Assembly: GCF_020520425.1 (NCBI RefSeq)
Contig: NC_079490.1
Span: 2,480,001 to 2,544,000 of the forward strand
Length of the DNA: 64,000 nt
Direction: 5' to 3'
Source: Spinacia oleracea
Lineage: Eukaryota; Streptophyta; Magnoliopsida; Caryophyllales; Amaranthaceae
A model generated the notes under the pieces. That model saw nothing but the letters and a program-made list of their open reading frames with translations. It did not search any database and had not been told where the DNA came from. A program made the translations under genes and the position numbers. Numbering within the stretch: the stretch's first letter is position 1; every line of letters starts with the position of its first letter. Below are positions 22,161 through 34,342 of this stretch, one piece after another.

Positions 22161-22553
22161 TAGACCTGGTTATCAGGCGGGGCGGGTCAGGGTCGGTGCG
22201 GGTCAAAAGAGGGTCGGGTATTGAAAGGGTCATTTTTAGCGGGTCGATAATGGGGCGGGTCAAAAGCGGGTCGCGGATCAATAGCGGGTCATTAGTGGGC
22301 GGGTTAATAAACGAGCAATGAAAAATGAAAAACAAAAGAGCCATGTGCAAGTACAAGTAAATACGAAGCTATACACGTAATTTTTTATATCATTACTATT
22401 TTAATTTTCAAAATAATTGTAGTATAAGTTTGACCCTATAATGACCTTGTCCAATAAAGGCCCTGTCCAATAAGAGCCCTGCCCAATAAAAGCTCTATTA
22501 ACTTGACCCTAACCCTATATCCATTGGACTACCCTGTCCAATAACCAGGTCTA
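22161..22553. mobile_element. hAT MITE, 'TAGACCTGGTTAT' family, copy 1 (393 bp)
   Basis: The ends TAGACCTGGTTAT and ATAACCAGGTCTA are perfect inverted repeats. The flanks are a perfect 8-bp duplication GTTTGGAG (22153-22160 and 22554-22561). The left interior is full of GCGGGTC motifs and the right has CCTGTCCAATAA repeats. No transposase is present. Confidence 0.92.
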
Positions 22554-22674
22554 GTTTGGAGTAAGGAGCATATTTACATTGTTTTACAGGTAGTGTCAAG
22601 TAAGAGTCGGGCTAGCTCATTGTGGAGGTCCAATGCATTTTATAAAAGGCTCTCTAAATATGCACCAATTCTTA

Positions 22675-23014
22675 AATGGACCCGGTCCACACTAAATTTA
22701 TTGTGAACCATGTTTAAAAATAATTTAATCTGGTATCTTTATTAGGATTATTATGAGTAAATAAAATCAAAGTGGTGTAGTTGACTAGTTGCTACATGTG
22801 TTTGAATAATGTGATTTTAACTCACAATTCGCTTTAAAAACATAGAGTTACTATGATTGAAAAAATGATTTCTATATCTAATAATTTTGGTATCTAATTT
22901 ATTATAGTCACTGTATGAACAATAAAGGTATCTATATATGTATAAAGGATGCTCGAGAAAATTATCAATTTTGGGTCCACACTAATATTATTGTGGACCA
23001 GGTCCACACAAGAA
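22675..23014. mobile_element. Foldback/MITE with GGTCCACA ends
   Basis: The left GGACCCGGTCCACACTAAATT and right TATTGTGGACCAGGTCCACAC are inverted relatives. The type is not assigned and no clean duplication was seen. Confidence 0.4.
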
Positions 23015-23165
23015 TAATCCGTTGTTAAAAAGTTATTCATAAGTCATAACTAACACTTATGAAAGAGTTTAGCTTCGGTCAAGTTTAATTTTGACAAGTA
23101 ATGACCATTTAAGTCTATAACAGAAGAGAGGAAGTACATATATGATACTACATATATGTGAATGG

Positions 23166-23275
23166 CAACTAATTTAGTTGGTCAATTCTTGAAGGGGCAG
23201 TACCCGATCAAGACATAAGCTCGAATCTTGTCTACATCATTTGCCCTATGTGGCTCTCTCTCAAAATAAAATAAA
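23166..23275 (+). mobile_element. SINE-like fragment
   Basis: It contains box A-like TTAGTTGGTCAATTC and box B-like AGCTCGAATCTTGTC with a short A-rich tail (CAAAATAAAATAAA). The end duplication is not clear. Confidence 0.4.
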
Positions 23276-23837
23276 TATTACATACAGTACATGTTAGACC
23301 AGATATGTGTTTATCTCGATTCTCGAGTCTGTATTATATTAATTGCTCCATTTGACCCAAAAATCTCTCACAAAAAGGGTGAGATGGAAAAGTTAAACGA
23401 GACGGAGGGAGTATCACTGTATCAGGCATAATAACAATAATAAAACTAGTCCTTTTTTTTTGACGGGAATAATAAAACTAGTCATTATGTCTATTAATAT
23501 GTTTTTATTTTGTTGCCTGTTAATTAGTAACATTCCCAATCAGAATAAATTCTCATTTCTCTAAGAAAAATTCCAATAACATATTATATTGTAGGTTTCT
23601 TTTTCCGAAGCAAGTTAGGAACATAAATTAAAGGTTCATAAAAATATTACAACACTATTATTCTACGTTGTTACATCATAAAGTCATTATAAATGAACAA
23701 TTAAATATTTGATTAAATGTCCAAGAATAGAAATATAAGATACGTTACGTATATTTATCAATTTATGGACTTTAGAACAACTATAAAATCAAAATTAGAG
23801 GATTTTATTCATATTCATTCTCATTCAGAAAAAAAGA

Positions 23838-26800
23838 ATGGCTACCATTGTTGCTCCTGAGAAGACATCTCCAATTGATGATGCTTATGTTATCAAAACC
23901 GCATGCCGAGGTTTTTATCTCTCTTTTTATAAAACACAATTTAGATTTTCTTATGTTTGTTCATTTTTAATTTTGCAATTATTGATTTCTCAAATTAATT
24001 AACTTTCTAGTTTTTAAATGAAATGAGCTCTATTTATTATTATTATTTTGTTTGATCCCAAGAACAGGAGAAAAATAACAATAAAGAGTTACAATGTGTT
24101 ACAAATTAATAAATAATTGAGTTATTGATTATTTTGTGAATAACAACGCGTTGTGCCATTAAAAATGTTGATTTCTTTTACCAATTCCCGTTCTGAAAAG
24201 CAAGAACTTCGTTACATAACGACTACATGATGCACATGTAGTGCACACGTTACCCAAGTGTACCTTTTTATAGTTTAGAATTTGTGATTTTAGTTTTACA
24301 AAATTTGTTTGATTAAGTGATCTTCTGATTGTTTATTGTGCTTAGGATTGGGAACCGATGAGAAAGCATTAATTTTATTGTTGGGTCGTCGAACTGCAAA
24401 TCAAATAAAGCAAATTAAACAAGCTTATCTTGAAGTGTATCAAGAAGATCTCATCAAGCAACTTAAATGTGAAATTTCAGGGGATTTTGAGGTTTGCCTT
24501 TACCCCAACATTTCCTTTTCCATTGAAATTCAAATATAAACATGATCCTCTTAAATTAGTAGTTTATCAACGTTATTACTTCCTCCATTTCACAATGTTA
24601 CTTAAACATTGAATTAATTAAATATTTTAGTTTTCAATTACGTTTACGACACATAAGCATGCCATGTTATCATTGTGATATGACGCGCTTAAAGGTCGCA
24701 AGTTGCGACATTTATCATGTTCGTTAATTAATTATTCACTCACACGATTTTTTCTTTGTCACAAAATATAAGAAAGCAATGTGCCAATGGGTTGTGGATC
24801 CTGTTGAATGTGATGCTATCCAAATCCATGAGGCATTGAAGAAAGCAAAACCCGATTATAATTTAGTCGCGGAGATTGCGAGCACCAAATCACCTGAAGA
24901 ACTCCTCGCAGTTAAGCGTGCTTTTCACAAGATCTACAAGCATGCTCTTGAAGAAGATGTTGCATCTCACACCCGTGGAAAGATGAGAAAAGTACGTCGT
25001 TTTTTTACTACTTGGTAACCAATGTTTTCCTGTCACGTAAAAATATATATATACGAGTGTACGTTACTTTGAGATGTACCGGAGAAAATTGGAGAAATTT
25101 TTTAGATTTGCTAAAATGGAGAAATAAATATCTCGACACACTCCAATTTACACGCGGTGTTGGAGAGAGGGTACGAGTTGGGGAGAAGAAAGTATATTTT
25201 GGTTAAATTATGATTAATGAAGGTTGAGACAATGTGACAATTAATTGCAGAATAAGATCACTTATTTCAGCAAGATAAGTTCACAGTTTAGATAATTAAG
25301 TCCTTGAAAAATAAGTGTTATCCAAGTACAATTAGAAATGAATAGACCTGGTTATCGGGCGGGTAGGGTTAGGGTCGGTGCGGGTCAAAAGAGGGTCGGG
25401 TATTGAAAGGGTCATTTTTAGCGGGTCGATAATGGGCGGGTCAAAAGCGGGTCGCGGGTCAATATTGGGTCATTAATGGGCGGGTCAATAAACGAGCAAT
25501 GAAAAATGAAAAACAAAAGAGCCATGTGCAAGTACAAGTGAATACGAGCTACACACGTAATTTTTTGAATCATTACTATTTTAATTTTCAAAATAATTGT
25601 AGTATAAGTTTGACCCTATAATGACCATGTCCAATAAAGGCCCTGTCCAATAAGAGCCCTGTCCAATAAAAGCCCTATTAACTTGACCCTAACCCTATAT
25701 CCATTGGACTACCCTGTCCAATAACCAGGTCTGGAAATGAAATAAGTTTTTACAAATTTTAATAAGTTTAGATAAGATAAGTGAAATTAAATCAGGTGAA
25801 TAAAACCCATGCCGCAGACTATTTAGACACTAACATTTGACTATGTTGTTTTTCCTTGCAGTTTTTGGTGGGAATTGTTAGCACTTACAAGTACCATGGT
25901 GATGAAATCGATGAGATCATAGCACATTCAGATGCAAACATTCTTCATGATGAACTTCAAGATGGAAAATCTGTTCATGAAGAGATCATAAGAATTATCA
26001 GCACAAGGAGCAAACAACAACTCTTGGTTACTTTCAATCATTTCAAGGACATTCATGGGACCTCCATTTCAAGGGTACATAACTACATACCCTTATCAAT
26101 CCTTCAATTATCCTTCAAGGTTTCGACTAATAAGTCCAGATAAATTCTGATAAGAAAAGAAAATATCGGATAAGATAATCTAGGAAAAATAAGTTTTACC
26201 TAAGTACAATTATTAACTAAACTAAGTTTGATATAATCTAATAAATTCAGATAAGTTTATACTAGATCCATTTCAAAATGATCATTATACTTTCCGTTTT
26301 AGTTCGTTTCATAATGTTCTTTATATTGTGCTTTATACGAAGTATTATTTTTTTACATGAAAATTTACTATCTTACCCCTCAACATTTACAACATTTCAC
26401 TCAATTTCTCTTACTTTATTCGTGTTTTTTTCTTACACTCCCCCACTTTTTTGCATACTATTCCTCTTTTGTCTTAATCTTTGTGTAAATAACTGTAAAG
26501 ATAATTTTAAAACGGATGTAGTATAAGATAAATTAATGAAAAATAAGTGAAAAATTAGGTGAATATAACACACCCTAATTAGAACCTTCCTATGATGAAT
26601 TAGGCTCTAAGAGTTGCACCAGAACAAGAATTCTTTCAGACAGTAAGAGTGGCCATCAAGTGCATCAAATGTCCTCCAAGGTACTTTGCTAAGGTATGAA
26701 ATTCATATTCCATTAATTAAGTACATTTTCTTATTACACTCTATGTTACCTGAACTCGGATATCCTTATCGGGTATGGTTATTTTGCGAAAAAATTGCAT

Positions 26801-27395
26801 GATTTTGGTCCAAAATGAAGTGTTGAAATGTTCATATCCATGTCCAAGTGTCAAGAATCCGACGCAGGTATTTGATGTAAAATGTAGAGTCCGGGTAACA
26901 TAGATTACACTTATCAGATTCCATTAATTAAGTACATTTTCTTTATTATACTCTATGTTACCCGGACTCAGATACCCATATCAGACATAGGTACATGTCC
27001 AAGTGTCCGACACGACTATTTTGTGAAAAAATTGAGTGACTTATAAATGTCCATACCCATATCTGAGTGTCAAGAATCCGACACGGGTATTTGAGGTAGA
27101 ACGAAGAGTCCCGATAACATAGAATTTACACTTATAAAGTGCTAAAAAGCTAATTAGGTTTTTTTTTTCTTTCCCCATGTTACAAAAGATGTTGCGCAAT
27201 GCAATTGTTGGGCTTGGAACAGATGAAGATGTTCTTACACGTGTGATAATTACAAGAGCAGAAATCGACTTGAAAGAAATAAAACAAGTATACTTTGAGA
27301 AGAACAATACTTCCCTTGATGAAGCTGTGGCTGGAGATACTTCAGGAGATTACAGAGCATTTCTACTAACTTTGTTGGGAAGTGATGGATATTGA
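23838..27395 (+). CDS. Annexin (plant type)
   Basis: Six coding exons: 23838-23910, 24346-24491, 24773-24991, 25862-26074, 26604-26693 and 27189-27395, giving 315 aa, the usual plant annexin length. Four annexin repeats are present. Repeat I has [10 protein letters not shown] and the later acidic SGDFE; repeat IV has [13 protein letters not shown] and GDTSGDYR, both type II Ca2+ sites. Repeats II and III lack the GxGTD loop, as in most plant annexins. An IRI tripeptide in repeat III ([11 protein letters not shown]) matches a motif proposed for actin binding. Family knowledge: annexins bind acidic membranes in a Ca2+-dependent way and act in secretion, stress and ion transport. No signal peptide is seen. 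Intron 3 holds a recent hAT MITE; intron 4 a Stowaway; intron 5 a duplicated MITE. Closest to annexin D1/RJ4-like proteins, paralogue undecided. Confidence 0.95.
25343..25733. mobile_element. hAT MITE, 'TAGACCTGGTTAT' family, copy 2 (391 bp)
   Basis: It is nearly identical to the copy at 22161-22553 in the same orientation. It is flanked by its own perfect 8-bp duplication GAAATGAA (25335-25342 and 25734-25741), so it is an independent insertion and not a duplication of the first. It lies in annexin intron 3. Confidence 0.92.
26262..26521. mobile_element. Stowaway-like MITE, annexin intron 4
   Basis: The left end CTAGATCCATTTCAAAATGATC is mirrored at the right by AATTTTAAAACGGATGTAG, with TA on both sides. 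Confidence 0.65.
26709..27130 (+). repeat. Tandem duplication (~212 bp) carrying a MITE, annexin intron 5
   Basis: CCATTAATTAAGTACATTTTC begins each copy (about 26709 and 26922). Each contains a fold-back segment that starts CTATGTTACCYGRACTC and ends GAGTCCSGRTAACATAG (about 26738-26903 and 26950-27121). Because flanking intron sequence repeats too, this is a duplication of a MITE plus its flank and not two insertions. Confidence 0.75.
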
Positions 27396-28563
27396 GATTT
27401 TAAGAGCAATTTTCAATAATTTAGAAATTAAAGACATTGATCTTTTAGTTGCAATAATTTCAGTATCGTTCTAATTTTATCAGATGTCGCAATAATTTCA
27501 GTATCATTTTAATTTTATTAGATGTCGCAATAATTTCAATGTTAAGTTAAGGGTTAGATCCTTAGTTTGGGTAGTTTCTAAATTAGCTTGGTTAATAAGA
27601 TTTAGGGGGTTTAAACCATATTAGGTGGATGAAAACATAGTTGGTTTTTTCCCCTTTTCATGAATTTTACAGATTTGATGTTCTTGATTAATAAGATTAT
27701 GCTAATCTCTCATTTACTATCAATAAAATGGATGGGTGCCATCTGTAAGTGTAATTCTGTAACGTACTACACTAGTAATAAACCCTGTATGAACAAATAA
27801 TTAGTTCGTCCCCTCCCCCCTCAAACAAACACAAACAAAAAGAAAGAACAATGTAACATTGTAAGTCTGTAACGTACTACACTAGTAATAAATCCTATAT
27901 GAACAAAAGTAGTTTGTGTCACGGAATTCCTACTTCACCTCCTTTCCCTCTCAAATAGAAAGTTCTGAAATAATCCTACCAATTGTTGTTAACTTTCAAG
28001 GTTGATTTCCTTGAAAAAGGTAAAATTCTTCATCGGATTTATCACTTGCCAACCGTGAGGTATTGTACCTTGTACGTCAACTATATTTTGTTATGTTCGA
28101 CTTAAGTAGTGATTTGTAAGGATTAGAGCTATTGACTAAATTTCTTATAGAATCTTCCTTGTTTACGTCTTCCCGGACGCAAAATGCGGGAAAGACATAA
28201 TACAAAAACAATGAAAATGGGTTACCCTAAGTCCCTAAAAAGGAACTCTAACACTATTTACATCAAAAAATGTTACACAAATAAATACATATTTCAAATG
28301 TACTATGTACTATGTACAATTGTACATTTATAATTTACTTCCAAACAAGCTTCACTTTCCATTCTTCTTAGCAACTACACACTGCGCTCCCGGCCTCGTC
28401 TCCCATCAGTCCCGTGTTTTCTTGCTCCGAAAACTAATGTGCTTTGGTCTTGAAAACGACTTTCTGATAACTTTGGCAATAAACCTCTAACAACAACGAA
28501 AAACATTCCTCACTCCCTCGGGAATATTTGGGTCGTCAGAGTTAAGGAACGCGAACCATTTAG
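27396..28563. other. Spacer between annexin and NIPA 3' ends (convergent genes)
   Basis: The two genes converge here. A short repeat of GATGTCGCAATAATTTCA (27484 and 27524) and a repeated block GTAACGTACTACACTAGTAATAAA (27760 and 27870) are visible. The rest is AT-rich with likely 3' UTRs on both sides. No additional gene is seen. Confidence 0.5.
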
Positions 28564-31500
28564 TTAGGTGTACGAGTATTGTCTACTCAACAGAACCTCC
28601 TCGGAGTTTTCCACATCATCCCAACATTTTTGGAAATCCGCATTTCCGGCACAAAGTCCGGCTGTAAGTGTGGGGGACATAGGGGGCGCCGCATAAGCAT
28701 TACCTGTAACGAGTAGTATATATATAGTTGCATTAATAATAATAAGAAGAAGAAAAAACGTTCCATATTACCGAGTTAGTATCCTAACATGTTAGGTACC
28801 TAACACCGCAATTTAGATTATACACCCAGGTGCAATGAACATTCATGAAGCACCTAATGAATATGGAGAATGATTTCAATGCACACGTACAAGTGAACTA
28901 TTTTAATATATCACTATACGTTCTTTGGGTATAAACAATACGAAGTATGTTCTTTATATTTGAACTAAATGTTCATTTAAAAACAAGGTGCAGGGTCACC
29001 GTGAGTGCTTACCTTTGAAAGACGGCAGTTTTTCCATAACCTCTTTGGTCATCTGTAATAAGATCGTTCCTGAGACGACAACAATGAAGCCGCATATTTC
29101 TGATACAATGGCTCCTCCATCTTGACCCTCCCAGTCCTGATATTGTTTTCCCACCATATAAGTTGACAGTAATCATATAATTGCATCACTAACAACATAT
29201 TTACATTTTTAAAAAATAACCAAACTAAATTGTTAACATATTGACTTCACTTGTTCTTTCATCTCTTTTTTCTCTTTTTTTCAACTGATAAACTGTTACG
29301 GGTAAGAAGTTGCTGCTGATTCTATGTCAAACACAAAATCCAGAAATCTTAACTACAAAATTAGGATGTAAATTGTAAATTTATCTTATTAGGCTCTGTT
29401 GAGTTCACCTTATTTCAGGACCTTATACTTATTTCAGATCAAACCAGATCAGAAAAAATATGTTTTGATCAGATCAGATCAGATCAGATCAGATCAGCAG
29501 AAAACTGATGCACTTTACTTCAGAAAGAACAGCAGGAAAGGGATAAAAAAGGGTCTATCAGAATAAGCAAGATGAGTTGAAATGAAATTACCTTGAACAT
29601 TATCACACTGGCAAGAATTGTAAGTGTTGTGAACATAACATAATATATAGGGGACACAACCACGGTGTTAAAAGTATCCAGAGCCTGAAAAAATTATTAG
29701 AAAAACGTTTGTTAATAGTACAAATTTACAAACAGATGATGAAATATTTACAGGAAGAAGCTTTCATCTAGACAGTAACACCAGAAAAGAAAGGTCTGTG
29801 AGAATGTGAGATACTGGTAACAAACTAAAACTCAAGTATTCGAATAACAAATTTACAAAGATGATGAAACGTTACTGGTTGAACTTTCATCTAGACAGTA
29901 ACACCAGAAAGGAATATACGTGACAGTTAAAGATGGCTGTGGGCCGGGCCGGCATGAGGCCCGACCCAACCAGCAAGAAAAAAGCCCGACCTAGCACGAA
30001 CACACACGGCCCAGCACGTGCAAGAAGTTGTGGGCCTGGGTGCATTTGTTTGGAAAATGCATGACAAGGCACGGCAGGACTCGACAAAGTACACTAAATT
30101 TAGTAAAAATAGGCTTAGGCACACCGGCCTGTGGGCGCACGCCCTGATTTGAACTTTTCTGCCCGGCCCGATGCAGAGTGGGCTTGGTGTGGGGGTGGGC
30201 TCGTTCAAGCCCGGCCCGGCCCACAGCCATTTTTAATGTGACATACTGGTAACAATCTAACACTCAAATATTCGAACACCCCACCACGAACCAAGAAAAT
30301 GTTAATGAGCTCATTGTGTCTAAACGAACTGGTAAGAGTGCCTGTGCAAGTATTAAGTGATTATATTATGTTAAACATTAATCAGAGTCTGTAACAATTT
30401 AACAAAATGATTACCATAAACAGGAAGTAAAGCATGATTATGTAGCATTCCGCCAAATAAGTTTTACAAACCTTATTCAGATAATTCATTTGAGTAATGA
30501 TGCATGCCAGAAGAACCACAGTGAAGAACCATGTTTCTGGGTAGAGTAACTGGTTATTTCCCTCAAACGTCAATTTCAATGATATTCCGAGGGCTTTAAC
30601 ACTCATAACCTGCATAATCGTTTAAGCATTTATGACAAAGAAGTCAGATTTCTGAATCAAACCAACAGTGAAAATATCACTAGAATCATATGAACAAGAG
30701 TATGTTTTTTTTAGGTTAGTTACTCCTCAATTTAGGCAATAGTTTGATGCAAACCAAAAGGGTGAGGCCGTGCTACACTTTAGGTTCCGACTTTATTTCC
30801 ACTTATTTCATGAAAAATAAGTTCAGACAAGTTCAGATAAGATAAGAAATTTAAAGCCAAAACAAATGCGTAGGAGTATTTTTGGTGTTATGCAATATTT
30901 GCATTACTCTAATTCCAAGATAAACTAATGACTTTGAATAAAAGGGATGTAGGATAGAGGTCTATACCGAGAGAGAGCCAATCAAGGAACAAATTCCAGT
31001 GTAAACCAACACGTTTGAGTGTCCACATAACGGTGCAAAGTAGAGTATCAGAATGGAAACTAACACAAGGACCGATCCAACATAAAGAAGAAACCCTTGA
31101 ATTGGAAAAAAAAAAACATAGAGTAATAATAAGGTTACATGCTTTCATCAACTATATATATTATGTGTCCGAAACTACTAAATACGCAGGGAAAAAAAAA
31201 ATTACCCATCTGAGAGGCCATGTTCCATATTTCTTGAACAGATGTGACAGAATGCTCTTTTGGTGCATGAACCACTATGATAACAGAACCAACAATGCAC
31301 ATTACACAACCCAGGAACCCTAACTTGTTTAATTTCTCTTTCAACATAAAATGAGCCAACACAGCACTGCATCATTGCAAATAGTTCATCATCGATCTTC
31401 GTCAATTGCAAAAATCATGGATGGATTTACTCGAGAATACATGAAGATTTGGAGGAATCGTTTGGTTGACCATAAGAAGTAAAAGTTCATAGGAAAAAAA

Positions 31501-33608
31501 ATTCCCATATATTGACATTTCCTAGGATGTAGGAAATGTTGTTTGGTTGAACATGGGAAGTTCCACTTACCTAGAGGGGGACCTAGGTAAGTAACTTCCT
31601 CCATTTTGTGGGAAGTGGAAGCTCCTAGGAAGTGTGACTTCCCATGTTATTGCAAACCAAACAACACCACAATATTCCACTTTCCATGATTTTTTATGTC
31701 AACCAAACAACACCTTAAAAGAAGAAAGAAAAAAGTTTTTAAGTACCTGACAATAATGCTCAAGGCTCCTAGTGGTGTTACAAGAATAGCTGGAGCAAAT
31801 GCATATGCCACAAAATTTGCAACCTCACCAACAATCACTGTAAAGTTTGTTTCAAGCCAGAGGATGGAAAAAATTAACCATTAATTAAATTATGTAGCTA
31901 TTAATCTATTATACGAAGTACTACGTACATTTTTTCATGAGGCTATGTATAAAACTATAAATAAGAATTAGGGAACGCTCGCCAAGCTTAGATCCAACTA
32001 GTCCTCCTAGATAATACCCCGTAAAAACTAAATACCTATATGGCTATACATGTATCAATAACATGTCCTACAGCGATAATCTTTGTGTCATCAACACTAT
32101 CAAGCGACAGGGGAAGGTTCCTTGCGCGATTTTCAACATTACTGCCGATGTGGAGAAGGATATTCCGAAGTTCTAGTCGGTTTCTTTTCACCACTGCTTC
32201 CGGTAGGCAAATCATGCAGCAGATTTCATGGCTAATTACGGTCATAATCATGCTTCTATGCTATATTGGTTTAACTCTTGTAATGATTTGTTCTCCTCTA
32301 TCATCCGAAAGGATGAGTTAGGTTGGTCCTATTTTAAGAGCTACTAGCCTACTAGTTTCTATTTCCTTATCAAAAAAAAAAAAACATTGTCCTACATATC
32401 CAATTAGGCGCGCTGACGCCTATTGGCCATCATACAAATTGCCCACACCCCAAAAATTGAGAAACAACCAACCTCACCAACAATCACTTTACCCAAAATC
32501 TCACACACACACTAAAGTTTGTTTCAAGACAAAGAAAGGGTGGAGAAAATTAGCCATTAATTATGTAGTTATTAATCTATTTTATACATTTTTCCATGAG
32601 GCAATGTATAAACACGAATTAGGGAACGCTTCTCGCCAAGCTTACACCCAACTAGTCCTCCTAGATAACACCCCTAAAACCTAAATACTTATACGGCTAT
32701 ACATGTATCAATTACATGTCCTACATTAGCTATCCAATTAGGCGCCCTCACACCTATTGGTCATCCTCAACCCCATATAGATAGCCCATTGTTACCGGCA
32801 ATAACATGTCCTACATTGGCTATCCAATTAGGCGCGCTCAGGCCTATTGGCCGTCCTCAACCCCATAGAGATAGCCCATTGTTGTTAGCAATAACATGCC
32901 CTACATTAGCTATCCAATTAGGTTTTAACTAAATACTTATACATAAATCAATAACATGTCTTACATTAGCTATCTAATTAGGCGCGCTCACACCTATTGG
33001 TCATCCTCAACCCCATATAGATAGTCATTGTTGTCGGCAATATGTCCTACATTAGCTATCCAGTTAGGTTTTAACTAAATACTTATACATAAATCAATAA
33101 GATGCCTTACATTAGATATCTAATTAGGCGCGCTCACGCCTATTGGCCATAATACAAATTGTCCACACCCCCATATAGGTAACCATACATTATACAAATT
33201 GCCCACAACCCATATTGAGAAACAACCAACAAATTACAAAATTATAACATATTGATCATCAATTCATCATGTAAATCCAAAATTCAAAACGACCCACAAA
33301 CAATTTAACCCCTAAAAGACAATCACAAATCAAAAACTTACTCATGAATAGGCCAATCCACCATAATGGCTCAAAAACATATGAATATCCCCCATTACCT
33401 GAAAAACAAAATCAAAATCATAATAATTCAATTGAAAAAGAAAAACCCAGAATTAAAAAATTGATGAAAAATTAATACCAGCTCGAACCCCAGAAGCAGC
33501 TCCAGCTTTCCATAATCCTTTCTTTTTGATGATGAAACTTGCCCCAATAAACCCACTTGATGAAAGGGCTAATCCAAACCCAATTACATTATCTCTTGAA
33601 AAAGCCAT
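28564..33608 (-). CDS. NIPA-type magnesium transporter
   Basis: Nine coding exons on the minus strand: 33479-33608, 33342-33398, 31747-31837, 31206-31366, 30968-31095, 30472-30609, 29592-29684, 29013-29136 and 28564-28703, giving 353 aa. All junctions are GT-AG and the protein aligns with plant NIPA throughout. Signatures are [125 protein letters not shown] and [10 protein letters not shown]. About nine hydrophobic helices are expected. Family knowledge: NIPA/NPA proteins belong to the DMT superfamily and move Mg2+ across membranes. The C-terminal tail ([13 protein letters not shown]) is family-like. Introns hold a hAT MITE, a Tourist-like MITE, a LINE fragment and a minisatellite. It looks intact. 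Confidence 0.95.
29392..29535. mobile_element. Tourist-like MITE, NIPA intron 7
   Basis: It begins TTA then GGCTCTGTTGAGTTCACCTTATTTCAG, a PIF/Harbinger-type end. The interior has repeated GATCAGATCAGATCAG. The right end is approximate. Confidence 0.45.
29928..30235. mobile_element. hAT MITE, 'TAAAGATGG' family, copy 4, NIPA intron 6
   Basis: 308 bp with near-perfect TIRs: TAAAGATGGCTGTGGGCCGG and CCGGCCCACAGCCATTTTTA. Flanking direct repeats ACGTGACA/ATGTGACA are close to, but not exactly abutting, the left end. It has the opposite orientation to copies 1-3. Confidence 0.85.
31452..31715. mobile_element. Foldback MITE with GTTTGGTTGAC ends, NIPA intron 3
   Basis: The left GGAATCGTTTGGTTGACC pairs with the right GTCAACCAAACAACACC. 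The interior has mirrored CCTAGG/AGGAAGT blocks. It is a Tourist- or hAT-like MITE; the type is uncertain. Confidence 0.55.
32073..32383 (+). mobile_element. Truncated LINE (L1-type) 3' end, NIPA intron 2
   Basis: A 311-bp piece on the plus strand, antisense to NIPA. One frame gives an RNase H-like tail ([18 protein letters not shown], then [19 protein letters not shown]) of the kind found at the end of plant L1 ORF2, with an in-frame TAG just before it. It ends in an A-run (32372-32383). A 12-13 bp duplication (ACATGTCCTACA at 32061-32072, ACATTGTCCTACA at 32384-32396) flanks it. It is a 5'-truncated, dead copy. Confidence 0.8.
32470..33190. repeat. Duplicated exon 3 edge plus minisatellite, NIPA intron 2
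   Basis: 32470-32717 repeats 31819-32072, including 18 bases of exon 3 (AACCTCACCAACAATCACT on plus) and the adjoining intron (GGGAACGCT, CCAACTAGTCCTCCTAGATAA). From about 32700 to 33190 there follow units of about 60-95 bp built on TGTCCTACATTAGCTATCCA, ATTAGGCGCGCTCACRCCT and CCTCAACCCCATATAGATAG, about six in all. An earlier unit is split by the LINE. Confidence 0.8.
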
Positions 33609-34342
33609 TATCAAAAATCAAAAAATTGATTCAATTTTCCTCCTTTTTCTCTCTCCAAACAAGGTCTTATTACTCCTCTAATCATAGGATTATCTAATAA
33701 TTATATTGTTAGAATCTGATTTTTGAAGAAACCCACCAATCCACCATGTCACCATGTTGTTGTTAATTTAATTTGTTTGGTGTAATTGCTTCGTCGTTAA
33801 AAGGGCACTTCAAAAACGCGGGTATTTCCCCAATCATTTGTACTCTTTTTTTTTCCTTTTTTTTTGGTAGTCAAGTCAATGATGATGGGTCTAAATGTCT
33901 AATAGATAAATGAAATCACTAAAATACTCTAAATTGATGTAATTAGCACGTTGTTTTTCCTAATTTTGCATTAATATAACACAAATTCTTATTTACGTGG
34001 GGTGTACGATAAATATTGTACACCAAAATTAAAGTTAGCGTAAAATGCTTGAAAGTTACCCTTATATAGGTAAAAGTTATCTATTTTTTAGTGATAAAAA
34101 TTTTCAATTTAATAGAAAATATTTCTTGAAAAGTACTACTAATGTATAAATTATTTTTAATAATATAAAAGTTAGAGAAAACTGGATAAAAGTTAGAAAA
34201 AATTAAGTAAAAGTTATGTTGGTGTACACCTTGTGCATACAAGACCTTTTGTTAATATAATACAAAAATTGTTAGTTGCTTGTATTAGTTGGTTTGAGTA
34301 GCAAATGAAATTTAGTTGCTTTGTGTAAAAAGAGTTATCAAG
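33609..34342. other. Spacer upstream of NIPA
   Basis: The NIPA leader and promoter (minus strand) are expected at 33609-33850. A segment with GGTGTAC-type ends (about 34000-34235; GGGGTGTACGATAAAT left, GTTGGTGTACACCTTG right) may be another MITE. Nothing else was recognised. Confidence 0.4.

Larger units (their letters stand above)
20913..23837. other. Spacer between citrate synthase and annexin
   Basis: The 3' UTR of citrate synthase probably runs to about 21180. A 115-codon open frame at 21269-21616 followed by an A-rich stretch matches no family I know and may be chance or a retroposed scrap. Further on are AATTGAATTTATYTGAACTTATTT repeats (21890-21970), a hAT MITE (22161-22553), a foldback with GGTCCACACTAA ends (22675-23014) and a SINE-like piece (23166-23275). 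The annexin promoter must lie in the last few hundred bases; no clear TATA assignment was made. Confidence 0.5.

Noticed and set aside
29454-29500. Short regular GATCAGATCA repeats as a CRISPR-like array
   Set aside because: A simple 5-bp repeat inside a Tourist-like MITE, with no spacers. CRISPR is not expected in a plant genome.
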